Source: Rheinheimera sediminis
GTDB taxonomy: Bacteria; Pseudomonadota; Gammaproteobacteria; Enterobacterales; Alteromonadaceae
Direction: 5' to 3'
Length of the DNA: 64,000 nucleotides
Assembly (NCBI RefSeq): GCF_004005375.1
Contig: NZ_RZUF01000020.1
Coordinates: 25,386-89,385 of the forward strand
Shown here: positions 9,065-18,052 of the stretch, piece after piece
Position numbering within the stretch: position 1 is the stretch's first letter
Layout: every line of letters begins with the position of its first letter
The notes under the pieces: generated by a model
Told to the model about the DNA's origin: nothing
Seen by the model: only the letters and a program-made list of their open reading frames with translations
The model's database searches: none
Program-made: the position numbers and the translations under genes

Positions 9065-9406
9065 TCACTGCTTTTTAACAAACTCAGACTTTAGCTTCAT
9101 AGCGCCAAAACCATCAATTTTACAGTCGATATCGTGATCGCCTTCCACTAACCTTATACCTTTGACTTTAGTACCAATTTTGACCACCAAAGAGGAGCCT
9201 TTAACTTTTAAGTCTTTGATCACGGTGACAGTGTCACCATCCTGCAATAGATTGCCAGCTGAATCACGGATGATTTTTTCGCCCTCAACTGCATCAGCAG
9301 CGGCAGTTGTCGACCATTCATGGCCACATTCAGGGCAAATAAACAGACTATTGTCTTCATAGGTATAAGCAGAATTGCATTGTGGGCAGGCAGGGAATTG
9401 GCTCAT
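9065..9406 (-). CDS. yjdM: PhnA/YjdM family zinc-ribbon protein
   Basis: A 113-residue protein with an N-terminal zinc ribbon ([12 protein letters not shown]...CPECGHEW, residues 8-30). A small beta-rich domain follows ([16 protein letters not shown], then [20 protein letters not shown]). This is the standard PhnA/YjdM length and layout. The protein was named for the phosphonate region of E. coli, but its biochemical role is not well settled. It is downstream of the NYN-domain gene on the same strand. Confidence 0.92.
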   Translation of the reverse strand: MSQFPACPQCNSAYTYEDNSLFICPECGHEWSTTAAADAVEGEKIIRDSAGNLLQDGDTVTVIKDLKVKGSSLVVKIGTKVKGIRLVEGDHDIDCKIDGFGAMKLKSEFVKKQ

Positions 9407-9483
9407 GACGGGTCCTGATTTAATTCGGTACAGCTTTAAAAGGGCGCGTAGTGTAGCCGAAAGGCCCTATTTTTTACAGGGTT

Positions 9484-9957
9484 TTACAGCAATAAGTCCG
9501 CTTCGATAGGGCGCCACAGAGCGCAGCTTTGTTGCAGCGACTGAGCTGTTAGCCCGGGCACACTGTACACCACTGTATCAACCCCATGTTGTTTGTACAC
9601 TGCCTGCAACAGCAAATCAAAATCGCCATCACCGGATAACAAGACGACAGTGTCAACTTCGGCCGCTAAGGTTAAAACATCAATGGTAATACCAACATCC
9701 CAGTCGCCTTTGGCAGAGCCGTCGGCACGCTGGATAAAAGGCTTGAGTTTTACTTCAAAACCGATATGACGCAAAGCGTCCTGAAATTTAATTTGCTGAT
9801 CGTCTTTTTTATCAATGGCATAGGCATAGGCGTAGCTGATGTCACCTCTAAGCTGTAATTGCTGCCAAAACTTACGGTAGTTAAAAGAGCGGCCGTAAGC
9901 CTGCTTGGTGGTGTAGTAGATGTTTTGTACATCGACAAAAACGGCGATTTTAGTCAT
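9484..9957 (-). CDS. NYN domain (LabA/DUF88-like) putative ribonuclease
   Basis: A 157-residue single-domain NYN/PIN-fold protein. Acidic residues of the presumed metal site are visible in FVDVQNIYY (Asp9), KGDWDVGITID and LLSGDGDFDLLL. These proteins are predicted metal-dependent RNases acting on RNA; direct evidence for this subgroup is limited. The ATG at 9957 is the only reasonable start. It is followed on the same strand by yjdM. Confidence 0.87.
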   Translation of the reverse strand: MTKIAVFVDVQNIYYTTKQAYGRSFNYRKFWQQLQLRGDISYAYAYAIDKKDDQQIKFQDALRHIGFEVKLKPFIQRADGSAKGDWDVGITIDVLTLAAEVDTVVLLSGDGDFDLLLQAVYKQHGVDTVVYSVPGLTAQSLQQSCALWRPIEADLLL

Positions 9958-10093
9958 AAAAAAACAGAACCCAAAACAAGATTAGCCCGACTATAGCATG
10001 GCATCTGCTTGAAACCCTGAAAGAAAATCAGCCAGCAACGCTTTGTGTCTGTTAAAATGCTGGCAACTTGACTGGAGCGCTTTGCGAATTTTT

Positions 10094-10564
10094 ATGAATA
10101 ACAACGATGTTTTACGCCGTTTACGTTACGCCTTTGATTTTGGCGATCAACAAATGATGAATTTATTTGGCCATGCTGGCTTAACAGTGAGCCGGGCTCA
10201 AGTCAGTGACTGGCTGAAAAAAGATGAAGATGAAGCCTTTCAGCCTTGTGATGATGTGACTTTAGCCAACTTTTTAAATGGCTTGATCATCGAAAAACGC
10301 GGTCGTAAAGATGGCGAACAACCCGTGCCTGAAAGCCGTTTAAACAACAATATTATTTTCCGTAAGTTAAAAATTGCGTTGGATTTAAAAGACGACGACA
10401 TAGTACAAATGATGACGGATATTGGTTTTCGTGTCAGTAAGCCTGAATTAAGTGCGTTTTTCCGCCGCGCAGATCATCATCATTTTCGTCAGTGTCAGGA
10501 TCAAATTCTGCGTAACTTTATAAAAGCTGTGCAGATCAAATACCGCGAAAGCTCGGAAGACTAA
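10094..10564 (+). CDS. yehS: DUF1456 family protein YehS
   Basis: A 156-residue protein made of two copies of the DUF1456 unit. RRLRYAFDFGDQQMMNLFG (residues 6-24) is echoed by RKLKIALDLKDDDIVQMM (about residues 92-109). Each is followed by a VS-plus-acidic helix and a ...FLNGL/...FIKAV terminal helix. This matches E. coli YehS in length and duplication. Molecular function is unknown. The ATG at 10094 was chosen because upstream codons in frame are not conserved-looking. Confidence 0.88.
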   Translation: MNNNDVLRRLRYAFDFGDQQMMNLFGHAGLTVSRAQVSDWLKKDEDEAFQPCDDVTLANFLNGLIIEKRGRKDGEQPVPESRLNNNIIFRKLKIALDLKDDDIVQMMTDIGFRVSKPELSAFFRRADHHHFRQCQDQILRNFIKAVQIKYRESSED

Positions 10565-10590
10565 AGGCGAGAGTTCACAGGGCCGAACGC

Positions 10591-11385
10591 ATGGAAGCGC
10601 AGCTGCAATTTTTTAAAGTATTTACTGACAACCCAACTAAGGGTAACCCGGCGGCTTGCGCTTTATTAAGCCATTGGCCTGATCTTGATGTGTTACAGGC
10701 TATTGCGTCTGAAGCCGAACAGGTGGTCACAGCTTTTATAGTGCCTGTTGCTGATGCCCTTTATCAATACCAGATCCGCTGGTTTTCCTGTTCGCAGGAA
10801 ATCAACTTATGTGGCCATGGCACTTTGGCTGCGGCTGCATTGGTGCGTCAGCTTCAAGGTGAGGGCTGTTATCAGTTTTTAAGCCAGCATGGCGATTTAG
10901 AAGTAACAGCCAGTTTTTCTGCTTTGCAGATGGTTTTACCACAGTGGCTGCCGTGCCCTGAAACACAAACTGAATTACCCCCGGCTTTACTGGCTTGTCA
11001 GAGCATCGATTATTTTCAGACCCGCGATTTAGTACTGGTGCTTGCCGACGAGCAGGCAGTACAGCAATTTCAACCCGATTTCACTTTGATACAACAATTA
11101 GAACAACATGCATTGATTGTTAGCGCCTTTAGCCCACCAGATACCTATGTATTACGTTATTTTGCCCCTGGCATTGGTATCAACGAAGATATAGCCACAG
11201 GTTCGGCTCAATGTTCACTGGCTCCTTACTGGTTTAAAAAAACCGGTCGTACTGAGTTTAAAGTGCGGCAACTTTCGCTGATTGATGCCTGTTTTTCGGT
11301 CGCCATCAACACTCAACAGCTGCATTTAAAGGCTCAGGCTGTGAATTTACCGCATCTGACCCGGCTTATTGCAACAATTGCTTAA
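10591..11385 (+). CDS. PhzF family isomerase/epimerase-like protein
   Basis: A 264-residue protein with the diaminopimelate-epimerase-like double fold of PhzF. Characteristic segments are the N-terminal FKVFTDNPTKGNPAAC, the conserved Glu in ASEAEQVVTAFI, CGHGTLAAA, and GINEDIATGSAQCSLAPYW. PhzF itself isomerises a phenazine precursor. No other phenazine genes are present, so this is a general-family assignment with unknown substrate. It starts 26 bp after yehS. Confidence 0.9.
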   Translation: MEAQLQFFKVFTDNPTKGNPAACALLSHWPDLDVLQAIASEAEQVVTAFIVPVADALYQYQIRWFSCSQEINLCGHGTLAAAALVRQLQGEGCYQFLSQHGDLEVTASFSALQMVLPQWLPCPETQTELPPALLACQSIDYFQTRDLVLVLADEQAVQQFQPDFTLIQQLEQHALIVSAFSPPDTYVLRYFAPGIGINEDIATGSAQCSLAPYWFKKTGRTEFKVRQLSLIDACFSVAINTQQLHLKAQAVNLPHLTRLIATIA

Positions 11386-11444
11386 CAGCTAAAACAAAAT
11401 CCAGTAGGCTGATACTCTGTATAGTCTCTAGCGGGTAGTGGTGT

Positions 11445-11891
11445 ATGTCAGCGTCCTCTGCAACAGTTCAGCCTTCATTGCAAAAAGCTCATGGTCAGTG
11501 TTTATGTGGCAAAGTGAAAATTCAGGCAGGCGCAGTGGTAGTGCAGGCCGGAGTTTGTCATTGCCAGTATTGCCAGAAGTGGGGCGGCGGGCCGCTATTT
11601 ACGCTTGATGCTGGCACAGAGGTCAAACTGGATGGAGCTTGTTTTGTCTCCACTTTTAATTCTTCTGACTGGGCAGAGCGCGGCTTTTGCAACAACTGTG
11701 GCACGCATTTGTTTTACCGGCTGAAACAAAATGGTCAGTATTTCATTCCTGTGGGTTTATTGGACCCGTTGACTAATCTGGTGCTCGATCATCAGATTTT
11801 CATAGAGCAAAAACCAGACTGGTACTGTTTTGCTAACCAAACCAAAGAACTGACCGGCGCTGAAGTTTTCGCGGCATTTAGCACAACTTAA
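11445..11891 (+). CDS. GFA/CENP-V family zinc protein
   Basis: A 148-residue intact member of the glutathione-dependent formaldehyde-activating-like family. The zinc ligands are in GQCLCGKVKI, CHCQYCQKWGGG and FCNNCGTHLFY, and the C-terminal half includes PVGLLDPL. Most members of the wider family lack a demonstrated glutathione-formaldehyde role, so the substrate is open. It differs in sequence from the broken copy at 8637-8985 and is not a recent duplicate. Confidence 0.88.
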   Translation: MSASSATVQPSLQKAHGQCLCGKVKIQAGAVVVQAGVCHCQYCQKWGGGPLFTLDAGTEVKLDGACFVSTFNSSDWAERGFCNNCGTHLFYRLKQNGQYFIPVGLLDPLTNLVLDHQIFIEQKPDWYCFANQTKELTGAEVFAAFSTT

Positions 11892-12050
11892 GGCTTTGGA
11901 GTAAATAAGGCTTCTTGCTTCAATGCTATTTTTATACTGGTTAAGTCCTTGTTTATAGTTAGGTCCTATAATGATGGTTGCCAGAGGGTATCTATCTAAG
12001 GGGGCATAACCTTTCTTATGCAGGACAGTATTTAGGCTACGGGAGTGAGC

Positions 12051-13142
12051 GTGAAAAAACTACAGAAAGTATCAAGACTAACGGCTTTTGTACTGATAAG
12101 TGCAGTCAGTGCCGGGGTTTCTGCTCAGGACGTTAAAAATTGTCGTGAAACCACGAATAAAGATCTACGTCTGGCCTGTTATGACCGTATTTTTGGCACC
12201 AGCAGCGCCGAAATTGTCGAAACTTCAGCCGCAACGAACTCAGCAGAAGCAGATGTAGAAGTAAAACAAGATGTGAAAGCTCAGGCAGCAGAAGTCAGTG
12301 CAGTTCAAATTCCAATTGCCACAGTGATGCAAAAATACTGGGAACTGACGCCTGAAGAAAAACGTGATCGTTTTGTGTTTCGCACTTACCAGCCTAACTT
12401 CTTTTTACCTGCTCATATCACGTCCAATATTAACAAAGCGCCACAAAGCCCAACCCGGGGGCAAGCCGATGCCAACGAAAACTACAAACAAATGGAGAGT
12501 AAAATCCAGGTATCATTACGTGCCAAGCTGATGACAGAGCTGCTGTTGCCTGGTGCTGACTTGTGGTTTGCCTTTAGCCAGAGGTCGATGTGGCAATTGT
12601 GGAATGATCAGGATTCTGCACCTTTTCGTAACACCGACTATCAGCCTGAGCTGATGTATATAGTGCCTGTGGCCGATGCGTGGGGCGACTTGCCGGGTGA
12701 TTGGCAAATACGCATGTTGCAATTTGGTATAGCTCACCAGTCGAATGGGCAAGCGAAGCCTTTATCGCGCAGCTGGAATAAAATTTATGCCGGTTTTGCT
12801 GTGGATAAGGGCGAGTTTGGTCTGAACTGGCGATACAACCAGCGTATTTCTGAAAGCGGTGAAGAAGACGATAACCCGGATTTAATTGACTATATTGGTA
12901 GTCATGAAATAAGCGCCAGTTGGTTGCCAGGCCATGCAACGGCCCAGTTGGTCTGGCGCAATGATTTTTCTCACTTAAGCCGTGGTTCCTGGCAGTTGGA
13001 TCTAACCTATCCGGTCGATAGCAGTAAGCTGGACGGCTTACGCTGGCATTTACAGGTGTTTTCCGGCTACGGCGAAACTTTGTTGGATTACAACTTTCGC
13101 CAAAATAGTATGGGTGTCGGAGTGATGCTGTTTAATTTCTGA
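12051..13142 (+). CDS. pldA: Outer membrane phospholipase A
   Basis: About 363 residues. The order is a signal peptide (ending ...SAGVSAQD), a segment with two Cys (NCRETTNKDLRLACYD), a low-complexity linker, then a 12-strand OmpLA barrel from about residue 90. The OmpLA active site is clear: HQSNG supplies the catalytic His and Ser, and SRSWNKIY supplies the Asn. It hydrolyses acyl chains of phospholipids in the outer leaflet and is calcium dependent in the family. It is longer than E. coli PldA because of the N-terminal extension. The GTG at 12051 was chosen over the GTG at 12045 because GGGAG (12041-12045) gives normal spacing only to the former. Confidence 0.92.
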   Translation: MKKLQKVSRLTAFVLISAVSAGVSAQDVKNCRETTNKDLRLACYDRIFGTSSAEIVETSAATNSAEADVEVKQDVKAQAAEVSAVQIPIATVMQKYWELTPEEKRDRFVFRTYQPNFFLPAHITSNINKAPQSPTRGQADANENYKQMESKIQVSLRAKLMTELLLPGADLWFAFSQRSMWQLWNDQDSAPFRNTDYQPELMYIVPVADAWGDLPGDWQIRMLQFGIAHQSNGQAKPLSRSWNKIYAGFAVDKGEFGLNWRYNQRISESGEEDDNPDLIDYIGSHEISASWLPGHATAQLVWRNDFSHLSRGSWQLDLTYPVDSSKLDGLRWHLQVFSGYGETLLDYNFRQNSMGVGVMLFNF

Positions 13143-13160
13143 CAAGTTGCAAGTTAAAAA

Positions 13161-13190
13161 GCAACAAGCCCGAACTAACGGGCTTGTTGC
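13161..13190. terminator. Bidirectional terminator between pldA and the amidase gene
   Basis: A perfect 12-bp stem (13161-13172 with 13179-13190) with a 6-nt loop lies between the two convergent genes and overlaps the amidase stop codon. Confidence 0.8.
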
Positions 13191-14686
13191 AGAAATTCAG
13201 GGGCTTTACGGGCTTGCAGTTTTTGTTCAAGAAAGCTAGCAGTGCTTATCATTTTTTGTTCTGACCAAGGTAGCCCGATCAGGCTCAGGCCAAGAGGTAA
13301 ATCTGCAGCAAAACCGCCCGGCAAACTGAGGTTTGGATAACCTGCTACTGCAGCTGCTGTGGAGGTACCAAAGCTGAAACTATCCCCTTTTACATGATCG
13401 ATAGGCCAGGATGGCCCATAGCTGGGGATTAAAATCAGGTCAGCCTTTGCTTGTTTTAAATACAGGTCTAACTGTTGCTCAGCCAAAACTCTGCTGTTCT
13501 TCAACGCCTTCTGGTAGTTTAGGTGTTCTTTGGTGAGATCCAGAGTCGCAGCTTGTTGCAGATAATCCTGGCCATAAAAGGCCAAGGCGGCTTTCCCGTT
13601 AGCATGGTTAAAGTCGACCAGCTTTTGTACAGTATTCACTTGTTCCGGAGCTTGATAATCTGTCAACCAGCGGGCCAAATCTCTGCCAAACTCATAGACC
13701 AGTACCTGAAGTTCATCCTGATATAATTCAGCGGGTAATTGCCAACTTTGAACTGTCTGAACTTGTACACCTGCGACTAACAAGGCCGCCTCCGCTTTAT
13801 CCAGCATCAATTTTACAGCTGGGTAGTCTTTGTCAAAAGCTCTCACTAGTACTACTTTTTTTGGTAGCCAGGCACTGGCTTGCAGCGGGCCGGTTTTTTG
13901 TTGGGCTTCTGACGTTTGCAGTACTTCAAGTAAAGCAGCCGCATCGGCTACTGTTCTGGCCATAGGGCCTGCGATGTCCTGTGAATCCGCGATAGGGATA
14001 ATACCAGCTCCGGCCACTGACCCGCGGGTTGGTTTAATTCCGACTACTGCATTCATAGATGCGGGGCAGACTATGGACCCGTCAGTTTCAGTGCCTACAG
14101 CTAACAAGGTTAAATCAGCTGCTACCGCAACGCCTGAACCAGAACTGGAACCACAGGGGCTGTGAGTTAGTAAATAGGGGTTTTTGGTTTGCCCGCCAAG
14201 AGCAGACCAGCCACTGGCAGAGCCTTCGCCACGAAAATTAGCCCACTCAGATAAATTAGCTTTTGCCAGTATCACAGCACCAGCAGAGCGCAATTGAGTA
14301 ACCAAGGCCGCATCTCTGGTTGTTGTAAAGTCTTTTAAAGCCAGAGCTCCTGCTGTGGTCGGCAGTTTATCAGCAGTAGCTATGTTGGCTTTTAACACCA
14401 CTGGCATGCCATGCAATGCTGATCGAATTTTGCCAGCTTTACGCTCTTCATCCAGCACAGCTGCTTGCTGCAGTGCATCAGGATTAATATCTACTATGGC
14501 ATTGAGCTGCGGACCTGCATCGTCCACTCTGGCTATTTGTGTTAAATAATACTGGGTTAATTCAACAGAACTGAGTTTCTGTTGCTGCATTAGTATGCCA
14601 GCTTGCTCTACAGTAATATGCTGCAGTGGCTCTGCGGCTTGACTAAAAGAACAACAAAGCAAGAGACTGAACAAAGATAAGCGCAT
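13175..14686 (-). CDS. Exported amidase (amidase signature family)
   Basis: A 503-residue amidase-signature enzyme preceded by a signal peptide ([18 protein letters not shown]). The Ser-cisSer-Lys triad is recognisable: Lys in GMPVVLKAN, cis-Ser in the glycine/serine-rich PCGSSSGSG, and the nucleophilic Ser in [11 protein letters not shown]. The exported location sets it apart from GatA and points to hydrolysis of an amide in the periplasm or outside. The substrate is unknown. It is monocistronic and convergent with pldA. Confidence 0.9.
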   Translation of the reverse strand: MRLSLFSLLLCCSFSQAAEPLQHITVEQAGILMQQQKLSSVELTQYYLTQIARVDDAGPQLNAIVDINPDALQQAAVLDEERKAGKIRSALHGMPVVLKANIATADKLPTTAGALALKDFTTTRDAALVTQLRSAGAVILAKANLSEWANFRGEGSASGWSALGGQTKNPYLLTHSPCGSSSGSGVAVAADLTLLAVGTETDGSIVCPASMNAVVGIKPTRGSVAGAGIIPIADSQDIAGPMARTVADAAALLEVLQTSEAQQKTGPLQASAWLPKKVVLVRAFDKDYPAVKLMLDKAEAALLVAGVQVQTVQSWQLPAELYQDELQVLVYEFGRDLARWLTDYQAPEQVNTVQKLVDFNHANGKAALAFYGQDYLQQAATLDLTKEHLNYQKALKNSRVLAEQQLDLYLKQAKADLILIPSYGPSWPIDHVKGDSFSFGTSTAAAVAGYPNLSLPGGFAADLPLGLSLIGLPWSEQKMISTASFLEQKLQARKAPEFLQQAR

Positions 14687-14891
14687 CGCTTTTCCTACAG
14701 ATGATTATTTTATCAACTAACCATCAGTTAAAGGTGGGGTAGTTGCAATAGATCTGAGTTAAAACAACAAATTAGCGGGTCTGAATTTAGAGGGGAAGCT
14801 TTGGAATAGGGGGCCCGTTCTATGCCGGACTGGGCTTTTGCCCATGACAAGGGCGCTATTCTGCCTGTGTATTTGATCGTATGCAGAATAA

Positions 14892-14916
14892 CACCGCCTC
14901 TTTCAGGGAAGCGGTG
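14892..14916 (-). terminator. Weak hairpin after the BON lipoprotein gene
   Basis: CACCGC at 14892-14897 pairs with GCGGTG at 14911-14916 just beyond the stop of the minus-strand BON gene. The following T-tract is poor, so confidence is limited. Confidence 0.4.
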
Positions 14917-14922
14917 ATTATA

Positions 14923-15294
14923 TTAACGCTTGACCGTCAGTTCGTTATGTATAGTTTTCACGCCGGTAACAGCTTCAGCAAGCAACAGGGCCTGATTAAT
15001 TTGGCTTTGATTATCTACCTCACCTGTCAAACGAAGGTCCCCTTTGGTGGATACTGCAGTAATATCAAAGTGTTTTAACTCATTGTCCGCTAATAGTGCC
15101 GTTGTTACATCTTGGTTGATATTGATATCTGAAATAGTCAGAGGCTCTGCACTGTCTGTTTCTGGCATTAAAGCAGCCTGATCGTCGGCTGTTTTAACAG
15201 CACCAGGGTAGGTTGGTGTGGATTTATCGCAAGCCGTCAGCGTTACTGATGAAAGCAGTAAGACAGACAAGGTAAAACCAGTAGATAATTTCAT
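14923..15294 (-). CDS. BON-domain lipoprotein
   Basis: A 123-residue protein. It starts with a lipoprotein signal peptide whose lipobox is LTAC (Cys near residue 22), followed by a short Pro/Thr/Asp-rich linker. A single BON domain occupies about residues 53-122 (DININQDVTTALLAD..., GDLRLTGEVDNQSQ..., VKTIHNELTV). BON domains are thought to bind phospholipid or other envelope components, as in OsmY-like proteins. Attachment to the outer membrane is likely but not proven. It appears monocistronic. Confidence 0.85.
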   Translation of the reverse strand: MKLSTGFTLSVLLLSSVTLTACDKSTPTYPGAVKTADDQAALMPETDSAEPLTISDININQDVTTALLADNELKHFDITAVSTKGDLRLTGEVDNQSQINQALLLAEAVTGVKTIHNELTVKR

Positions 15295-15474
15295 AATAAA
15301 GTCTCCGTTGGGTGATGCGTGGGGGCTGGGTTACCTAAGATAGTGGCTTTGCTTGAGCTTGCTGTCTGTGCGTTAACGTACTTCGGCTTGCTCTATGCAG
15401 AAATACTTGCGCCTGTTCTGTTAACTGAGGTAAAACGACGATAGTAGCTTAAAAGCCTAACAAAGCAGGTGATC

Positions 15475-15870
15475 GTGACATCAGAACAACAAAAGGCCCT
15501 AACAAAACAGTTGATTGCTCTGGAATTACAACTGCATCAACCGGAAACAAGGCGAAGTCAAACCCGGTTAAATCTGTTGCTGGCCAATGGTTTTGAAGAA
15601 ATCGCAGCCTCTGGGGTGCGTTTTGACAAAGCTCATGTATTGCAGCGACTACCAGAAGAGCAAGCACCTTCGGTGGAAGCTTTTGATTTTGAAGTCAGGC
15701 TGTTATCTGCCGATTTAGCTCAGGTATTGTACAAAGCCAAATTACGTAAAGCAGGAGAGATGCAAAGCAAATTGTCGTTACGCAGCTCTTTATGGCAACT
15801 CAATAGCCTTGGCTGGCAAATGGTATTTCATCAGGGTACAACAGTGCTACCCGCGAGTGGGCCTGTTTAA
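15475..15870 (+). CDS. DUF4440 / NTF2-like small protein
   Basis: A 131-residue protein with an NTF2-like/DUF4440 pattern. It opens with an N-terminal helix of Glu/Gln-rich sequence, then LLANGFEEIAASGVRFDK, and ends with strands RSSLWQLNSLGWQMVFHQGT. No catalytic residues can be assigned. The GTG at 15475 is preferred over the GTG at 15469 because the AGG at 15467-15469 then lies 5 nt upstream. The stop overlaps the next start (TAATG), so it is coupled to the GNAT gene. Confidence 0.78.
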   Translation: MTSEQQKALTKQLIALELQLHQPETRRSQTRLNLLLANGFEEIAASGVRFDKAHVLQRLPEEQAPSVEAFDFEVRLLSADLAQVLYKAKLRKAGEMQSKLSLRSSLWQLNSLGWQMVFHQGTTVLPASGPV

Positions 15871-16382
15871 TGTCCGGTTATCGGATCCGAACTTTGCATT
15901 CAGATGATGTCGAAGCAGTGCTTCAGTTTGAGTTAGCCCACAAAAGCTTTTTTGAACAAAGTATTGAAGCAAGACCGGATGATTTTTATCAGCCCGCAGC
16001 AGTCCAGCAGCATATAGCGGAGTTTTTGCTGCTAAAACAGCAGACGTTGGCCTGGCCCACACTGATTTTTAATACAGACAATGAGCTGATTGGCAGAGCT
16101 AACATCAAAGACATAGATCCGGTGACAAGATCGGCTTATGTCGGCTATCGCATTGCTGAACACTGGTCAGGTCAAGGTGTTGCCAGCTTTGCTCTGTGTC
16201 AATTAATACAGCATGCAAAGCAAATGGGATTAATGGTTTTATTTGCCTGCGTATCGACAGAAAATCTGGCGTCAGAGCGGGTGCTGATAAAGGCCGGTTT
16301 TCAAAAAATGGAAACCATACCGCAAGTGGCCATAGTGCAAGGCAGAACTGTTGCGGGTTATTTGATGTGGCGGAAATTATAA
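15870..16382 (+). CDS. GNAT-family N-acetyltransferase
   Basis: A 170-residue GNAT. The central signature is AYVGYRIAEHWSGQGVASFA (beta-4 and the acetyl-CoA loop), and TENLASERVLIKAGFQKM is the typical C-terminal segment. It resembles ribosomal-protein-alanine acetyltransferase-like proteins, but the acceptor is unknown. It is translationally coupled to the DUF4440 gene upstream through a one-base overlap. Confidence 0.85.
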   Translation: MSGYRIRTLHSDDVEAVLQFELAHKSFFEQSIEARPDDFYQPAAVQQHIAEFLLLKQQTLAWPTLIFNTDNELIGRANIKDIDPVTRSAYVGYRIAEHWSGQGVASFALCQLIQHAKQMGLMVLFACVSTENLASERVLIKAGFQKMETIPQVAIVQGRTVAGYLMWRKL

Positions 16383-16408
16383 GCTGTTAATAATCATTTA
16401 AATTCTTC

Positions 16409-16439
16409 TTGACCTCAAGTTAGCTTGAGCTTTTACAGT
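16409..16439 (+). promoter_or_regulatory. SoxR/MerR-type operator-promoter with 19-bp spacer
   Basis: TTGACC (16409-16414) and TACAGT (16434-16439) are separated by 19 bp, the overlong spacer typical of MerR-family promoters. The spacer carries a dyad, CCTCAAGTTAGCTTGAGC (16413-16430), which is nearly identical to the SoxR box CCTCAAGTTAACTTGAGG. Activation by a SoxR located elsewhere is inferred. Confidence 0.82.
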
Positions 16440-16491
16440 GGCGGCTGATTTTAAATCTGTGCGCTATGCACTGTAAAAGGAGGCTTTGTTC

Positions 16492-17385
16492 ATGAGTTCT
16501 GTTGTATCCCGTTGGTATGATCCCTGGTTAACCGCTTTAGCCCCGCTGATTTGGGGTAGTACCTACTTAGTCACCACAGAGTTTTTGCCTCCTGATGTCC
16601 CCTTATTGTCTGCCGCTTTACGTAGCTTGCCGGTAGGGCTCTTGATGTTGTTATGGTTACGGCAGCTACCGCAGTCTGGCTGGTGGGGCAAAATTCTGCT
16701 GTTAGGTTGTTTAAATATTGGTGTATTTCAGGCTCTGCTTTTTGTCGCTGCTTATCGTTTACCTGGTGGTGTTGCTGCGACAGTTGGCGCTATTCAGCCT
16801 TTAGTTGTGGTTTTTTTAAGTTGGGCTGTACTGGATGGCCGCACATCGTGGCTAAGCTGGATTGCTGCGTTGTTGGGTTTATTGGGTGTGGCTCTGCTGG
16901 TGTTAGGGCCTGCAGCTCAGTTGGATGGCCTAGGTGTACTAGCAGCTGCAGCTGGTGCTTTGGCAATGGCCTGTGGCACTTTACTAACAAAAAAATGGCA
17001 GCCTCCGGTCAGTGCTATGGTACTCACCAGTTGGCAGCTTAGTGTTGGCGGCTTGTTTTTGTTGCCGCTTGCTTTAAGTGTCGAAACCCTGCCGCAAAGC
17101 CTTAACCTGACTCATATTCTGGGTTATCTCTGGCTTGGTCTGATAGGTACTGGCCTGACTTATATTTTCTGGCTGCGAGGCGTAATGCGGATGTCAGCCA
17201 GTGCGGTCACAGGTTTTAGTTTACTCAGCCCTTTAAGTGCAACTGTGCTTGGTATTGTGGTGTTGGATCAGCATCTGACGCTGCTGCAAAGTCTGGGCAT
17301 GCTGTTGGTCTTGACCGGTGTCTGGCTTGGTCAGCATAAAATGGCAGCTCCAGTGGTGCCAGTGAAAGCGGAGGCAAGCCAATGA
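16492..17385 (+). CDS. EamA/DMT-superfamily transporter
   Basis: A 297-residue protein with ten predicted hydrophobic segments in two EamA repeats. The second starts near AQLDGLGVLAAAAGALAMAC, and the conserved PLIWGSTYLVTTEFLPP opens the first. It is probably an inner-membrane exporter; the family moves metabolites and drugs. The ATG at 16492 has an AAAGGAGG ribosome binding site. A SoxR-type promoter sits about 55 bp upstream and the gene overlaps a flavodoxin-like gene, so a role in coping with redox-active compounds is a reasonable inference. Confidence 0.88.
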   Translation: MSSVVSRWYDPWLTALAPLIWGSTYLVTTEFLPPDVPLLSAALRSLPVGLLMLLWLRQLPQSGWWGKILLLGCLNIGVFQALLFVAAYRLPGGVAATVGAIQPLVVVFLSWAVLDGRTSWLSWIAALLGLLGVALLVLGPAAQLDGLGVLAAAAGALAMACGTLLTKKWQPPVSAMVLTSWQLSVGGLFLLPLALSVETLPQSLNLTHILGYLWLGLIGTGLTYIFWLRGVMRMSASAVTGFSLLSPLSATVLGIVVLDQHLTLLQSLGMLLVLTGVWLGQHKMAAPVVPVKAEASQ

Positions 17386-17963
17386 AGATAGCTATTGTTT
17401 ATCATTCGGTCACTGGTACCACAGCACAGTTGGCTGAAGCTGTGGCCGCAGGTTGTCGTTCAGTCGCAGCTGCAGAGCCTCAATTACTTCGCATTGAAGG
17501 GGCGGATATACAGCAAGGGCGATACAAGAATTCAGTAATGCTTGAAGTCATTGATCAGGCTGAGGCCGTCATTTTTGGTTCTCCCACTTTTATGGGCTCT
17601 GTATCGGCGCAGTTCAAAGCTTTTGCTGATGCCACAGCTGGCGATTATTGGGTTGAGCAGCGTTGGGCGGACAAAGTCGTAGCTGGTTTTACTGTGGGCA
17701 CTGGCTACTGTGGCGATACCTTACATTGCCTGCATTATTTGCAAATTCTGGCGGCCCAGCACGGCATGTTGTGGACAGGACTGGATTTAGCAGGTGCTGG
17801 TGATGCAAAGGCGCCAAACCGGCTTGGTGCTCAGGCGGGTTTGATTGTCAGAGCAGTGGATGGCGCAATAGCAGCGCCAGATTTGGAAACTGCTTTTTAT
17901 CTGGGCCAAAGGGTGGCTCGTATTGTCAGTCGATTAAAACCAGCTGACATAACACAGTATTGA
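17382..17963 (+). CDS. Flavodoxin-family / WrbA-like NAD(P)H:quinone reductase
   Basis: A 193-residue flavodoxin-fold protein. The FMN phosphate loop is YHSVTGTTAQLAEAV (residues 7-21), followed by the GSPTFMGSVSAQFKAFAD segment and the GTGYCGDTLH loop. WrbA-like proteins reduce quinones by two electrons and so avoid semiquinone radicals. It overlaps the transporter by four bases and should share its SoxR-type promoter. That context fits detoxification of quinone-like or redox-cycling molecules. Exact electron donor and acceptor are unknown. Confidence 0.85.
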   Translation: MKIAIVYHSVTGTTAQLAEAVAAGCRSVAAAEPQLLRIEGADIQQGRYKNSVMLEVIDQAEAVIFGSPTFMGSVSAQFKAFADATAGDYWVEQRWADKVVAGFTVGTGYCGDTLHCLHYLQILAAQHGMLWTGLDLAGAGDAKAPNRLGAQAGLIVRAVDGAIAAPDLETAFYLGQRVARIVSRLKPADITQY

Positions 17964-18020
17964 TGAGGCAACTTTGAGTTTCCAAAGCAGCACTGGTGTT
18001 TTACTGCGCTTTTGGCCATT

Positions 18021-18052
18021 ATCTGAGTTTTATCACAAGGTAAAGCTCAGAT
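18021..18052 (+). promoter_or_regulatory. 5'UTR hairpin with Shine-Dalgarno in loop and start codon in stem
   Basis: A 12-bp stem (18021-18032 with 18041-18052, one G-U pair) closes an 8-nt loop containing AAGG. The last two stem bases are the A and T of the ATG at 18051. In the folded form the start codon is partly hidden. Confidence 0.5.

Noticed and set aside
10591..11385. Phenazine biosynthesis gene phzF
   Set aside because: No other phz genes are present, and PhzF-like proteins are widespread with other or unknown roles.
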